The position numbers and the translations under genes are program-made. Under the pieces are notes generated by a model. It worked only from the letters and a program-made list of their open reading frames with translations. It was not told where the DNA came from and ran no database searches. This document shows, piece after piece, positions 23,793 to 32,723 of a stretch of 64,000 bases of DNA. Source of the stretch: Myxococcales bacterium (GTDB lineage Bacteria; Myxococcota_A; Polyangia; Palsa-1104; JAEUJZ01); NCBI GenBank assembly GCA_016794465.1, contig JAEUKA010000013.1, positions 92,065-156,064 on the forward strand, written 5' to 3'. Every line of letters begins with the position of its first letter. Within the stretch, counting starts at the first letter, position 1.

Positions 23793-25475
23793 TCAGGTGT
23801 TCTTGTGACCGAAGTCGATGAGCTGCGCCGCGATCAGGTCAAGATCCGCCGATAGGAACATGCCGCGCAGGTTGCCTCGGGGGTGACTGACCGTGTGATC
23901 GGCCCAGGTCTGGACTCCCTTCCCAACCGACAGCTTGCGACAAGCAATCGGACTGCGACCCAGTGCGCGCAGCGTGATCTGCGTAACCGGCTCCATTCCG
24001 GCGCGATCCCAGGCATAGGGAACCTGCGTTAAGAGGCGTCGTACAGGACTATTATCCCACAGCGCTGGATCGTCGCTGCGCGTGAACGCTCCGGTCTTGA
24101 TGTCCTGCCGCAAGGTATAGGCATAGCCACCCGGATACGGAGACTGTTCCGACAGCTGCCGCGTCGCCTTGCTGTAGTAGATGACGTGCCGTTCCGGAAT
24201 GATCTCGTCTTGATGAACCGCGCCGACCTCGAACACCCAGTCGTCTTTGTCCCAGCCGACCACTTCGACGTGCAGAAGGAACGGCCGGGTCCAGCTGCCG
24301 ATGGTGTCCTGACTGGTCACGCTGTAGCGCCAGAAGTCACCGACCTCCAGCGGGGGTGGATACGCGTCCTGCTCTTCCGGCGTGATCACCCAGCTTAAGT
24401 CAAGGCTCTGGTATTTGCTGCGGATGGTCTGGTTCACCGTCGCTGTTTCTCCGGCACAGATCGAATACACCAGGGTGCGCAGCGTGGGATGAAAGCTGGA
24501 CTGGCTCGATCCGGGGTCTTTGGTTTCGGCGGCGTTCTGCACCGACAGCGGCTGTGGTCGCCACATCAAGTCGGGATGATCGAGCCGTGAGCCGCCAATC
24601 CAGTAGCCGCTCTGGGGGTTCTCTTTGCTGCCGGTGATGCGGTAGGTGTAGACCTTGGGACGCTCGTCCATCGGCCAGTTTTTGACGCCGACAAAGTTGG
24701 GCTCGACGGCATCGTTGGCAAACCAGATCTGCGCGGTGACATCCCAGGACTTCGGTCCTGCTTCGCTGTACGCAAGCTCGTAACGGTAGGCCGGATAGTT
24801 CCAGACCTCGCGGGTGGGCTCGCCGGTCTTGGGATCAATCGGATCGAGCTTGGTATCGAAGATGAGTCCGCGCCGATCCTTGCCAATCGACTGAATCACC
24901 GTTGCATGAAACAGGTGCGCGTCGTTTTCCCCGAGCTTGCGGATCAGCTCGACCGGATCGCCGTTGTGACAGACCGTCAGGAGTCCTTTCTGATCACCCA
25001 CTTCAAAGCCGATGCCATGAATCTCTCGACGCACAGTTGGCTCATTTTCCAGCACCGAGGCCGCCGCCCAGCCGTTGCAGTGACCCCACCAAAACGCGGT
25101 GTAGCCGGTGGCTTGTTCCATTCGCTTGTCGGCAAAGTGGCGCCAGCCTTCAAACTCCCTGCTGCGCGGATTGGGAAGTCCGCTGGCGACGCAGTACTGG
25201 TCGTACTTATCGAGCGGCCCGCCCTCGTCATATAGGTTCATGTAGTCATCACGATCCTGACTGGACATCATCGGCCACCAGTATCCAGACCAGGCTACGC
25301 GCGCTGCTTCCCCTCGGTTTACGTAGTCGCTCATTGCCGTGTGTGCCTCCGCTCGCGAAAGATCTGTGTCGAAGGAACTGTCGCTCCGACCTGCCCACTG
25401 TACATCGAGCCCTGGTCTGGCTGACAGCTGGTTTGGTCGGACCGAAAGAATTCCTGTCGGTAGGCGATGTTCCAT
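23793..25475 (-). CDS. Transglutaminase-elicitor-like protein
   Basis: A 560-residue protein resembling the GP42/transglutaminase-elicitor family first known from oomycete pathogens. The nucleophile region is GHCNGWAAASVLENEP, with aromatic-rich surroundings (AFWWGHCNGW) and downstream His/Asp candidates in DAHLFHATVIQSIG and RGLIFDTKLDPID. No signal peptide is obvious at this start; an internal ATG at 25334 with a GGAGG site gives a 513-residue alternative. The frame stays open upstream of 25475, but that stretch is antisense to the next gene and is not counted. Protein crosslinking or a protease-like activity is possible. It precedes the methyltransferase by 9 bp. Confidence 0.7.
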   Translation of the reverse strand: MEHRLPTGILSVRPNQLSARPGLDVQWAGRSDSSFDTDLSRAEAHTAMSDYVNRGEAARVAWSGYWWPMMSSQDRDDYMNLYDEGGPLDKYDQYCVASGLPNPRSREFEGWRHFADKRMEQATGYTAFWWGHCNGWAAASVLENEPTVRREIHGIGFEVGDQKGLLTVCHNGDPVELIRKLGENDAHLFHATVIQSIGKDRRGLIFDTKLDPIDPKTGEPTREVWNYPAYRYELAYSEAGPKSWDVTAQIWFANDAVEPNFVGVKNWPMDERPKVYTYRITGSKENPQSGYWIGGSRLDHPDLMWRPQPLSVQNAAETKDPGSSQSSFHPTLRTLVYSICAGETATVNQTIRSKYQSLDLSWVITPEEQDAYPPPLEVGDFWRYSVTSQDTIGSWTRPFLLHVEVVGWDKDDWVFEVGAVHQDEIIPERHVIYYSKATRQLSEQSPYPGGYAYTLRQDIKTGAFTRSDDPALWDNSPVRRLLTQVPYAWDRAGMEPVTQITLRALGRSPIACRKLSVGKGVQTWADHTVSHPRGNLRGMFLSADLDLIAAQLIDFGHKNT

Positions 25476-25541
25476 CTCCGACGAGATTTCGATTGATTCC
25501 GTTTCCAGATCTGCCACCGTCCTAGTGTGACAGGAGGAACC

Positions 25542-27467
25542 ATGCCGCACGCGCAGGCTTCGCTTCCCCAGCGGAATGCTCGGAATGCCCGGATCGGTCG
25601 ACCCCTTTTGGGGCTGACGTTGGGACTGTGTCTTTTGAGTGGCCAGAGTCAGGCCGCAACTTCCGAAAAGACGCTGCTGGATTACAAGTACTTTCGGACC
25701 TTGTGCATTGACCTGCTCGGACGGATGCCGACCGAACAGGACTTGCAAGACTTCGAGCGTCCCGACTTCAACATGGAGTCGTGGATGGATGCCCACTTGC
25801 AGGGCGATACCTACGCCGACCGCCTGACCCGGATTTATGCCGATCTGCTGCGGCCGCAGACGGTTTCCTTCCAGGTGGGAACGAACCGCAACACGCTGGC
25901 GCGCATCCTGATTAAGGACGACACCGGCAAGGACACGTGGGTCTACTACCGTCCGGGGCAGCGGCGCGGGCGGCATGCTCAGGTTCCCAAGACCACCGAT
26001 CCGACCTATCCGCAGTGGAACAACCTCACCCGAGGCGGATTCTGCTTGCTGGAAGCGGAGACGGGACTGAAGTATCCCGATGTCAGCGCCGCGCTGCCGC
26101 CGACGGGAACGGCCAAGCCGGTTTCCAAGGCCGTGCTCGATCAGTACACGACGGTGGTCAAGCCGTGGTGGCTGTATGCCGATTACAAGAGTGCGACGCC
26201 GGTCGACCGCTACAACGCGACCACATGGCCGACACGCTACCCCGGCTTCACGATCAACAACGAGCTGCTCAAGGAGTCGGATGTCAAGACCGACGTGATG
26301 CAGATTCGGGTGTGCAAAGAGGAAGCAAACGTCGACGTGCAAGCGCCGATGGACACCACGCCGGCCAACATCCTCGACTGCCGGACTGGGTACGGAATCA
26401 GCAACTCGCAGGGCTGTGGTTGTGGACCGGGTCTGGAGATGTGTATGCCGGCGGCGCACTTTTTGGCGTCGCAGCCGCGTCCCGCGTTTGTGTCCTCGCG
26501 CAATACGCTGCTCGGCGTTGACGATCCGACCGATGCGCAGACCTTTGAGTACCGTGCCTGGCAGTCGCTGTGGGTGGCGCAGGAGCCGCAGGTCTTTTTC
26601 TACAACCTGTTCCTGGAAGACCGTGACTTCCGCGATGTGGTGAGTGCCAAGTACACCTATGTCAACGGTCCGATGGCGCAGTTTTACAAGCTGTCGGCGC
26701 GCTCGAACTGGAATGATCGGGATCTGGGAGCGATCTCGCTGCCGTCGCCCGATGCCATGCCGCCGGATCTGATTCCGCAGCAAGTGATGACCTGGCAGAA
26801 GGTGAACACGGGCGTGTCCTCGGCGGGTGTGCTGACGATGCCGCTGTTCCTGTTTAAGTACGCAACGCGGCGGGCGCGCGCTCACGCGGTCTACAACATG
26901 TTCCTGTGTCGAGACTTTGTGGCGCCAGCCGGACTGATGCTGCCACCGTCGAAGGAAACCGACCTGATGAAGCGCGAGGGCTGCGCGGCGTGTCACCAGA
27001 CGCTGGAGCCGCTGTCGGCCTACTTTGCGCGCTGGGTGGAAAACGACTGGAGCTTCATCGATCCGAAGCTGTATCCGGCGCAGAATCCGGCCTGCAAGCA
27101 GACAAACGGAGTGATTCCCAGCAGCTGCAATGCGCGCTACGACAACATCTACTCTTCCTCGACTTCGGGAATGCTGCGTGGGGCGTATTCCTCGCCGACG
27201 AATGCGGATCTTGGCGCGATCGGAATGAGCGAGTACCTGACCCGGCGAGCGGACTTTGCCCCGTGTGTGGCGCAGAATGTCGCCGAGAGCTTCCTCGGTC
27301 GCTCGCTGGGAACGGAAGACAGCCAGCTGCGGGATGAGATGACCTCGGCCCTGGTGGAGAGCGGCTATCGCGTAAAGCCGCTGGTCAAAGTCCTCCTCAA
27401 GTCGCAGCAGTATCGCTCTGCCAACAACCTGACCTCGACGGTCTGGCGCAACGGAGTTACGCCATGA
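25542..27467 (+). CDS. Secreted cytochrome-like protein (DUF1592/DUF1588-type)
   Basis: A 641-residue exported protein; signal peptide about residues 1-38 ending SGQSQA. The N-terminal domain (LCIDLLGRMPTEQDL) resembles the DUF1549-like modules of planctomycete- and myxobacteria-type surface systems. A c-type haem motif, EGCAACHQTLEP, lies near residue 485, and the C-terminus (VAESFLGRSLG, then LVKVLLKSQQYR) matches the helical tail of DUF1585-like families. The start is set by AGGAGG 5-10 nt before this ATG. Its stop overlaps the following lipoprotein gene (ATGA), and a DUF1501 protein comes next, the usual pairing. The role is probably periplasmic or envelope redox or secretion; the exact function is unknown. 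Confidence 0.75.
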   Translation: MPHAQASLPQRNARNARIGRPLLGLTLGLCLLSGQSQAATSEKTLLDYKYFRTLCIDLLGRMPTEQDLQDFERPDFNMESWMDAHLQGDTYADRLTRIYADLLRPQTVSFQVGTNRNTLARILIKDDTGKDTWVYYRPGQRRGRHAQVPKTTDPTYPQWNNLTRGGFCLLEAETGLKYPDVSAALPPTGTAKPVSKAVLDQYTTVVKPWWLYADYKSATPVDRYNATTWPTRYPGFTINNELLKESDVKTDVMQIRVCKEEANVDVQAPMDTTPANILDCRTGYGISNSQGCGCGPGLEMCMPAAHFLASQPRPAFVSSRNTLLGVDDPTDAQTFEYRAWQSLWVAQEPQVFFYNLFLEDRDFRDVVSAKYTYVNGPMAQFYKLSARSNWNDRDLGAISLPSPDAMPPDLIPQQVMTWQKVNTGVSSAGVLTMPLFLFKYATRRARAHAVYNMFLCRDFVAPAGLMLPPSKETDLMKREGCAACHQTLEPLSAYFARWVENDWSFIDPKLYPAQNPACKQTNGVIPSSCNARYDNIYSSSTSGMLRGAYSSPTNADLGAIGMSEYLTRRADFAPCVAQNVAESFLGRSLGTEDSQLRDEMTSALVESGYRVKPLVKVLLKSQQYRSANNLTSTVWRNGVTP

Positions 27468-28156
27468 ACACCAAGCTTACGTTTCTAGGTGGCGCGCTGC
27501 TTCTGTCCGTGGCTTGCAAAGGACAGGAATCCACCGCGCCTTCCGTGACGCTCGATCAAGTTCCGGGGCACGAGTCGCTGGCTCAGGACACCACTCATAA
27601 GGAGTCGCCGCGCCTGGTTCCTGCCGAGGCGTACATCCGCACCTACCTGACTCTGTTTGGGGGGCTGACGGCGCTGCAAACGCAGACGCAGCTGACGGCG
27701 GGAGGCAGCGGTCTGTTTGATACCTGGACCGCGTATCTGGGAGCGCTGGGACTGCCGAACTACGCGACCGATATGTCGCGCAATACCCAGACCAATGCGC
27801 TGATGGTCGCGAGCTTTGAGCGGCTCGGCATCGCGCTGTGTGACAAGGCGCTGGAAAAGGATCTCAAGTCCACACCAGCTGTCGCCGTCGACAAGCGCAT
27901 GATCTACACCTTCGATGTACCGGCCACGGCGGTCGATGAAGCGGGCTTTGCGGATCGCTTTGCCAAGCTGCATCGCAAGTTCCTGGGCTATCCGGCCAAG
28001 CTGGCACCGACGGATCGGACGGCGCGCTTCTTTGCGCTCTACAACGAAACCATCAAGAACCACAACCCGACGGGCTCGCGCTTCACGGCAGTGGATGCGG
28101 GCTGGGCAGCTGTCTGCCAGGGACTGATCCGTCACCCCGAGTTCCAGCTGTATTAA
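27464..28156 (+). CDS. Lipoprotein in DUF1592-DUF1501 operon
   Basis: A 230-residue lipoprotein with signal MNTKLTFLGGALLLSVAC (lipobox LSVAC). The mature part is helical, with a stretch AYIRTYLTLFGGLTAL near residue 50 and YNETIKNHNPTG, then AAVCQGLIRHPEFQLY at the C-terminus. The last segment resembles the end of the DUF1592/DUF1549-type proteins next door (a 'calling at next site' helix pattern), suggesting it belongs to the same system. The start overlaps the upstream stop by 4 nt and the DUF1501 gene follows 12 nt later, so the three are one operon. No catalytic motif. Confidence 0.7.
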   Translation: MNTKLTFLGGALLLSVACKGQESTAPSVTLDQVPGHESLAQDTTHKESPRLVPAEAYIRTYLTLFGGLTALQTQTQLTAGGSGLFDTWTAYLGALGLPNYATDMSRNTQTNALMVASFERLGIALCDKALEKDLKSTPAVAVDKRMIYTFDVPATAVDEAGFADRFAKLHRKFLGYPAKLAPTDRTARFFALYNETIKNHNPTGSRFTAVDAGWAAVCQGLIRHPEFQLY

Positions 28157-28168
28157 GGGAGGGCCCAG

Positions 28169-29527
28169 ATGAACCGTCGGAGCTTTATTCAGTCAATCGT
28201 CGGAGGCAGTGCCGCTGCCGCGCTGGGAACGCCGCTGTTTCGGGCCTTCGCGGGGCCGGAGGTTTCCTCTGATGAGTACTTTATTTTCATCCACGCCCAA
28301 GGCGCGTGGGACATCACCGTTGGGCTCGATCCGCGCAACCAGCGAGCGGGTCTGATCGAGCCGGGCTCGACGGCGACCATCGACATCAATCCGCTGAAGA
28401 AGTGGGTCAGTCTGTCGACACCGCTTGATGGCGTAAATGCGTCGTCGGGTTATTCCTTCGAGCTGGTCCGTCCGCCATCGGGTCCACTGGTCTTCGGTCC
28501 CGGTATCGGCGATCTCATCCGGCACTACGATCGCTTGACGGTGGTCAACGGAATCGCCATGAACACCGTCAGTCACCAGGACGGGACGGCGTTCTCAGCA
28601 ACGGGACGACACCTCGCGGGGACCAAGACCGCCGGGCCGAGCATCGACACCATGATGGCCAACAGCTTCGGCCTCGGGCAGCTGCTGCCAGCGGTGTCTA
28701 TCAACTATCCGTCCAGCTTTGTGGGACAGGGTCTGGATCGCCGGGCGGTGCCGCTGACCATCTCCGGGGTCGGGACGCTGGCGGCTTCGCTGCGACGCTC
28801 GGCGCTGTATGAGTCGGCGGCGGCACGGGATGGGGTGACCGCGCTGCTCAGCCGGGAAGCGCAGGATCTGGCCAGCATGTCGGCCAATCCCGACGTGATG
28901 AACGGGATGTATCTGCAGTATGAAGGCCTGCGCCGCATGAACGGCGAGAACCTGATCAACCTGTTTACCGATAGCTATCTGCGCGGCAAGTACACAAGCT
29001 TTGCCTACTCGACGATGAGCGCTTCGGTGAACGCGGCCTTTACCCTGGAGTCGCTGGCCCGCAACGCCACCCGCTGTGTCAGCTTCGCGTACGGCAGCTT
29101 CGATACCCACTTTACGAACTACCGCAACCAGCCGCTGCTCCAGCAGAACCTGTTCGACATGATCGCCATCATGCTCGACTACTTGGATGTAATGCCGCAT
29201 CCGACCAAGCCGGCGGACAAGCTCTCGGAGCATACCCACATCCTGGTGGTGAGTGACTTCTGCCGGACTCCCAACATCAACGCGGCGCTGGGACGCGATC
29301 ACTATCCGAACAACTCCTCGCTCATCATCTCGCCGAGGTTCAGAGGCAACATGAGCTTTGGACAGAGTGATCCCGAGCAGCTGCTGTCGCTGCCGGCCAA
29401 GACGTTTGCCGACGGTCGCCGGCCCGTCACGCCGCCCGATGTGCTGGCCTCGATGGTGTCGGCGATGGGCATCGATCCCCGCAAGTATCTGCGCGACGGG
29501 GAAGCCATCCCCGAGATCCTGCGCTAA
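28169..29527 (+). CDS. DUF1501 family protein with Tat signal
   Basis: A 452-residue exported protein; the N-terminus MNRRSFIQSIVGGSAAAALG is a twin-arginine signal (RRSFIQ), so it is folded before export. The body is alkaline-phosphatase-superfamily-like, as DUF1501 proteins are: FIFIHAQGAWD near the start of the mature chain, DRLTVVNGIAMNTVSHQ, then HTHILVVSDFCRTPNINA and DHYPNNSS near the C-terminus. DUF1501 genes usually sit next to DUF1592 or DUF1800-type partners, as here. A ribosome site (AAGGGAGG) precedes the ATG. Substrate unknown; a metal-dependent hydrolase role is possible. Confidence 0.8.
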   Translation: MNRRSFIQSIVGGSAAAALGTPLFRAFAGPEVSSDEYFIFIHAQGAWDITVGLDPRNQRAGLIEPGSTATIDINPLKKWVSLSTPLDGVNASSGYSFELVRPPSGPLVFGPGIGDLIRHYDRLTVVNGIAMNTVSHQDGTAFSATGRHLAGTKTAGPSIDTMMANSFGLGQLLPAVSINYPSSFVGQGLDRRAVPLTISGVGTLAASLRRSALYESAAARDGVTALLSREAQDLASMSANPDVMNGMYLQYEGLRRMNGENLINLFTDSYLRGKYTSFAYSTMSASVNAAFTLESLARNATRCVSFAYGSFDTHFTNYRNQPLLQQNLFDMIAIMLDYLDVMPHPTKPADKLSEHTHILVVSDFCRTPNINAALGRDHYPNNSSLIISPRFRGNMSFGQSDPEQLLSLPAKTFADGRRPVTPPDVLASMVSAMGIDPRKYLRDGEAIPEILR

Positions 29528-29614
29528 CCGCCCGAACCACCCTACTTGCCTGAGCCACCCTGGCCGCGCGAACTGCTGTAGCCGCGCGCTGGCGTACGGC
29601 GTATCGTGGGCGAG

Positions 29615-31087
29615 ATGACTCCTAACCGATTCGATCTCTGTATCCTCGGTGCTGGCCCTGCCGGATATGCCGCTGCGATGCGCGCACTCGACTTGGGCAA
29701 GCGGGTGCTGCTGGTGGAGCGCGATCGGATCGGGGGGGCCGGCCTGCATGCGGGGGCGCTGTCGTCGAAGACGATGTGGCACCTGTCGAACGACTATGCG
29801 GTCGCACGCCGGACCGACCGAGGCTATGTCGCCCACCACATCGAGCTGTCCTACGCCCGGGTGATGGAGTCGGTACAGTGCGCAGTCGCCGAGCGCCACA
29901 GCATTCTGTCCCATCAGATCGAGCAGCTTGTCACACCCCGGCAAGGGAAGGACCCGCTGCTGTGGTTTCGCAGAGGCAGTGGCCGATTCCTTTCGCCATA
30001 TCGGGTGGCCGTCACCGATCCGGCTGGGGCCGTCGAGCACTTTGAAGCGGATCATTTCCTGATTGCCACTGGCTCTAGGCCAAGACTCCCAGAGGGAATT
30101 GCGGTCGATGGACAGCGCATTGTCACCAGTGATCAGATCGAGCAGCTGAGCGACTTCCCCCGCAGCATGGTGATCGTCGGCGCGGGCGTGGTCGGGTGTG
30201 AGTACGCGACCATCTTTGCGAACTTTCAGCAGACAAAAATCAACATCATCGATCAGCAGCCGCGCATCCTGCCGTTCGAGGACGAAGACGTAGCGCAGGT
30301 CATCGCCAGCCAGTTCGAGTCGATGGGAATCACGATCCACCGTGCCTCCAAGCTGTCGCGCATGCGGGTGATCGATGATCAAGTCGAGTACGTGTTGTGT
30401 AGTGAGGATGGGGTCTGCGAGCCGATTCGGGTCGAGCGGGCGCTGATCTCGATTGGACGGATTCCGAACACGGCGGACCTGGATCTTGCGGCAGCGGGCG
30501 TAGCGATGGCGAAGAGCGGTGGGGTGGTGGTGGAACAGACTCGCTCGACGACGGCGCCACACATCTATGCGGCGGGCGACACGACGACCGACATCGCGCT
30601 GGTCAACGTCGCAGAGCTGGAAGGACGGCACGCGGTGGAGCGAATGTTCGGACTCGATCCAGAGCCGCTCCGCTACGAAGCGCTGTCATCGATTATGTTT
30701 CTGGCACCAGAGCTGGCCACCGTCGGGCTGAACGAGCAGCAAGCGCGCAAGCTCGGGATTCGCTACCGCGTGGCGGTGCTGCAGAATCGGCTGGTCAACC
30801 GTGCGATTGCGATGCGCGCAACGGCGGGCTTTGTGAAGCTGCTGTGTGCTCCGGACTCTGGGAAGATCCTCGGGCTGCGGGTGATCGGTCCACAGGCATC
30901 TTCGACGGCGCAGGGCATCGCATTCCTGATCGATCGGGGCGGCACTCTGTCCGACATTGACCACTGCATCCATCCTCATCCTGCGATTCCGGAGGCCGTT
31001 CAGGAGTGCGCGCGGGTGCTGCTCGGTCGCAGTGTCCACCGGACCGATGTGTTTGGAGCCGACTTGATTCGCTGTGAGGAAGGCTGA
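29615..31087 (+). CDS. Transhydrogenase/lipoamide dehydrogenase-like flavoprotein lacking redox cysteines
   Basis: A 490-residue FAD/NAD(P)-binding oxidoreductase of the pyridine nucleotide-disulfide family. The FAD motif ILGAGPAGYAAA lies at about 9-20, the NAD(P) motif VIVGAGVVGCEYA near 187-199, the second FAD motif HIYAAGDTT near 316 and the dimer-interface HPHPAIPEAV near 453. The segment that normally carries the active disulfide reads GGAGLHAGALSSK, so both Cys positions are Gly and Ala; SthA-type transhydrogenases keep one. The best fit is a soluble NAD(P)+ transhydrogenase-like enzyme using flavin only. ATG is chosen over a GTG 9 nt upstream. It converges with the carotenoid oxygenase gene. 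Confidence 0.8.
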   Translation: MTPNRFDLCILGAGPAGYAAAMRALDLGKRVLLVERDRIGGAGLHAGALSSKTMWHLSNDYAVARRTDRGYVAHHIELSYARVMESVQCAVAERHSILSHQIEQLVTPRQGKDPLLWFRRGSGRFLSPYRVAVTDPAGAVEHFEADHFLIATGSRPRLPEGIAVDGQRIVTSDQIEQLSDFPRSMVIVGAGVVGCEYATIFANFQQTKINIIDQQPRILPFEDEDVAQVIASQFESMGITIHRASKLSRMRVIDDQVEYVLCSEDGVCEPIRVERALISIGRIPNTADLDLAAAGVAMAKSGGVVVEQTRSTTAPHIYAAGDTTTDIALVNVAELEGRHAVERMFGLDPEPLRYEALSSIMFLAPELATVGLNEQQARKLGIRYRVAVLQNRLVNRAIAMRATAGFVKLLCAPDSGKILGLRVIGPQASSTAQGIAFLIDRGGTLSDIDHCIHPHPAIPEAVQECARVLLGRSVHRTDVFGADLIRCEEG

Positions 31088-31118
31088 CGGACGAGCGTCT
31101 GCGGAGGAAGGGAGTCTG

Positions 31119-32693
31119 TCAGCTCGCCGGCACCCACGTACCGTGGAAGCCGTAGGGGATGCGCTGCCTCGAGCGTACGACCGCGACCGGCTCGGCATCC
31201 AGGTGGAGTGCGTCGAGGATCAGCAGGTCCGAGACTCCTTCGCTGGCATGGAAGACGTTGGCGAGCAGATAGCCGTCGCCTTCGGGCGCATCCGCACTGC
31301 GTGGCACAAACAGCGCTTCGCCCGTGTAGCTGCTCGGCCCAAGCTGTCGATAGCGCACCTTTCCTGTCTCGAAGTCGACGTGCCCGAGCGCGTTCAGAAC
31401 CCCCGCCTGACTGGGAGTGCCCAGACGTGCCGCCAGCCAGCCATGGCGATGTCGCCGGGTCGCATAGCGAGGATCGCAGACTGGAAACTCGACCGTCGCA
31501 TCATCGAGCACCGTCTCGCGCAGCTGACCGGTCTCGAGGTGCAGCCGCAGCCGGGTCAGCTGCCCCGGTGGATACTCGCTCGCAGCCGGATTTGGGTTTT
31601 CTCCACCTGGATCGAACAGCGGCAGGCGGGCGTACTTGACCACGTCGAGCACAAGCTCCTTGCCCTCGTCGTAGGCATTGAGCGGATGAAAGATGTAGCA
31701 GGGCGGAATCGCATAGAAGCGCAGTGGCGCCGCCGGATCATCGCGATCGACGACTCCAATCCGCGCCCCCCGGGACGGCTCCCAGCGGATGGGGTTGCCG
31801 CTCTTGGCATCGTCCATGTGCAGCACCGCCGGCAGGTGATAGAAGATCGCCCGCGTCTCGGTGACGCTGAAGTCGTGCATCATCGCTGGATAGGGGGTCA
31901 AAAACTCGCGCTTTTGGACGAGCTTGCCATCGCGATCCAGCACGTAATAGGTCAGCCCACCGCGATCTCCCCAGTAGCCGAAGGTGTAGACCGTGCCGGT
32001 CGCCGCATCGACCTTGGGATGCGCAACCATGCCACCGTGGGCTCGGTCGATCACGCCGCCAAAGTCAAAGCGTCCCAGCGTCGCCAGCGTCTTGGGATCG
32101 ATCTCGTGGGCACCACAACCCTCCACCAGGGTCAGGAGGTGCCCGGCCAGCAGCTGAATGCTGGTGTTGCTGCGATCGAAGGCTGCGACGATGCGGGTGA
32201 TCTGCTCCTGCGAAGGGGGCAGCCCAAGCCGTGCCTTCGCCATCAGCAGCAGCAGCTCGCCGGGGGTAAAGCCCAGGCCCAGGTAGCCCTGTAGCGAGGT
32301 CGAGGTCGCCAGGTCCCGCAGCCCGCCAAACAGCGCTCGGCCAGCCTGTTCTTCGATGCGCAGCTTCTCGGTCCGTACCCAGCGGTTCTTGTGGGACACC
32401 CGCCCGCCGTCGAGGAAGAACGCGTCGATCATGCCGTCGCCATCAAACCAGTGATACAGGTCGCGGTTCACTGGCTCGAAGCGCGGCGCCGGGCTCATCC
32501 GATACAGCGTCCCGCGCAGCGCCTTTGGAATCGCCCCCGCAGTCACCGTCAGGTCGGGCGAGTCCGATTCATAGCCGAGCGGCGCAAAGTTGCCTTCCAG
32601 GTACAGGTTGGGAACATTCGACGGAGCCGGTCGTGGCCGCTTCCGATCGAGTGCCAGCAGCAGACTTTCCAAGATCGCCATGGTGCGTTCCAT
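31119..32693 (-). CDS. Carotenoid cleavage oxygenase (RPE65/CCD family)
   Basis: A 524-residue Fe(II)-dependent dioxygenase expected to cleave a carotenoid or apocarotenoid double bond. The family motifs are in order: NRDLYHWFDGDGMIDAF near residue 75, and iron-ligand His in HGGMVAHPKVD, MMHDFSVTE, CYIFHPLNAYDEG and the C-terminal YGFHGTWVP. All four His are present, along with second-shell Glu candidates. The protein has no signal peptide. Two Met lie within four codons, so the start is uncertain by a few residues. It is convergent with the transhydrogenase-like gene and has no carotenoid biosynthesis genes nearby in this window. Confidence 0.88.
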   Translation of the reverse strand: MERTMAILESLLLALDRKRPRPAPSNVPNLYLEGNFAPLGYESDSPDLTVTAGAIPKALRGTLYRMSPAPRFEPVNRDLYHWFDGDGMIDAFFLDGGRVSHKNRWVRTEKLRIEEQAGRALFGGLRDLATSTSLQGYLGLGFTPGELLLLMAKARLGLPPSQEQITRIVAAFDRSNTSIQLLAGHLLTLVEGCGAHEIDPKTLATLGRFDFGGVIDRAHGGMVAHPKVDAATGTVYTFGYWGDRGGLTYYVLDRDGKLVQKREFLTPYPAMMHDFSVTETRAIFYHLPAVLHMDDAKSGNPIRWEPSRGARIGVVDRDDPAAPLRFYAIPPCYIFHPLNAYDEGKELVLDVVKYARLPLFDPGGENPNPAASEYPPGQLTRLRLHLETGQLRETVLDDATVEFPVCDPRYATRRHRHGWLAARLGTPSQAGVLNALGHVDFETGKVRYRQLGPSSYTGEALFVPRSADAPEGDGYLLANVFHASEGVSDLLILDALHLDAEPVAVVRSRQRIPYGFHGTWVPAS

Positions 32694-32723
32694 CTCCTCT
32701 TCACTTCGCGGGTCGGGCGAAGT

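Noticed and set aside
25476..26996. Very long minus-strand frame continuing upstream of the transglutaminase-elicitor-like gene
   Set aside because: It is antisense to the DUF1592-type gene, has Arg/His-rich shadow composition and no domain similarity; only the 23793-25475 part is coding.
28595..30631. 678-residue minus-strand frame
   Set aside because: Covers the DUF1501 and flavoprotein genes in antisense; composition is Arg/His/Gln-rich without motifs, typical of GC-rich shadow frames.
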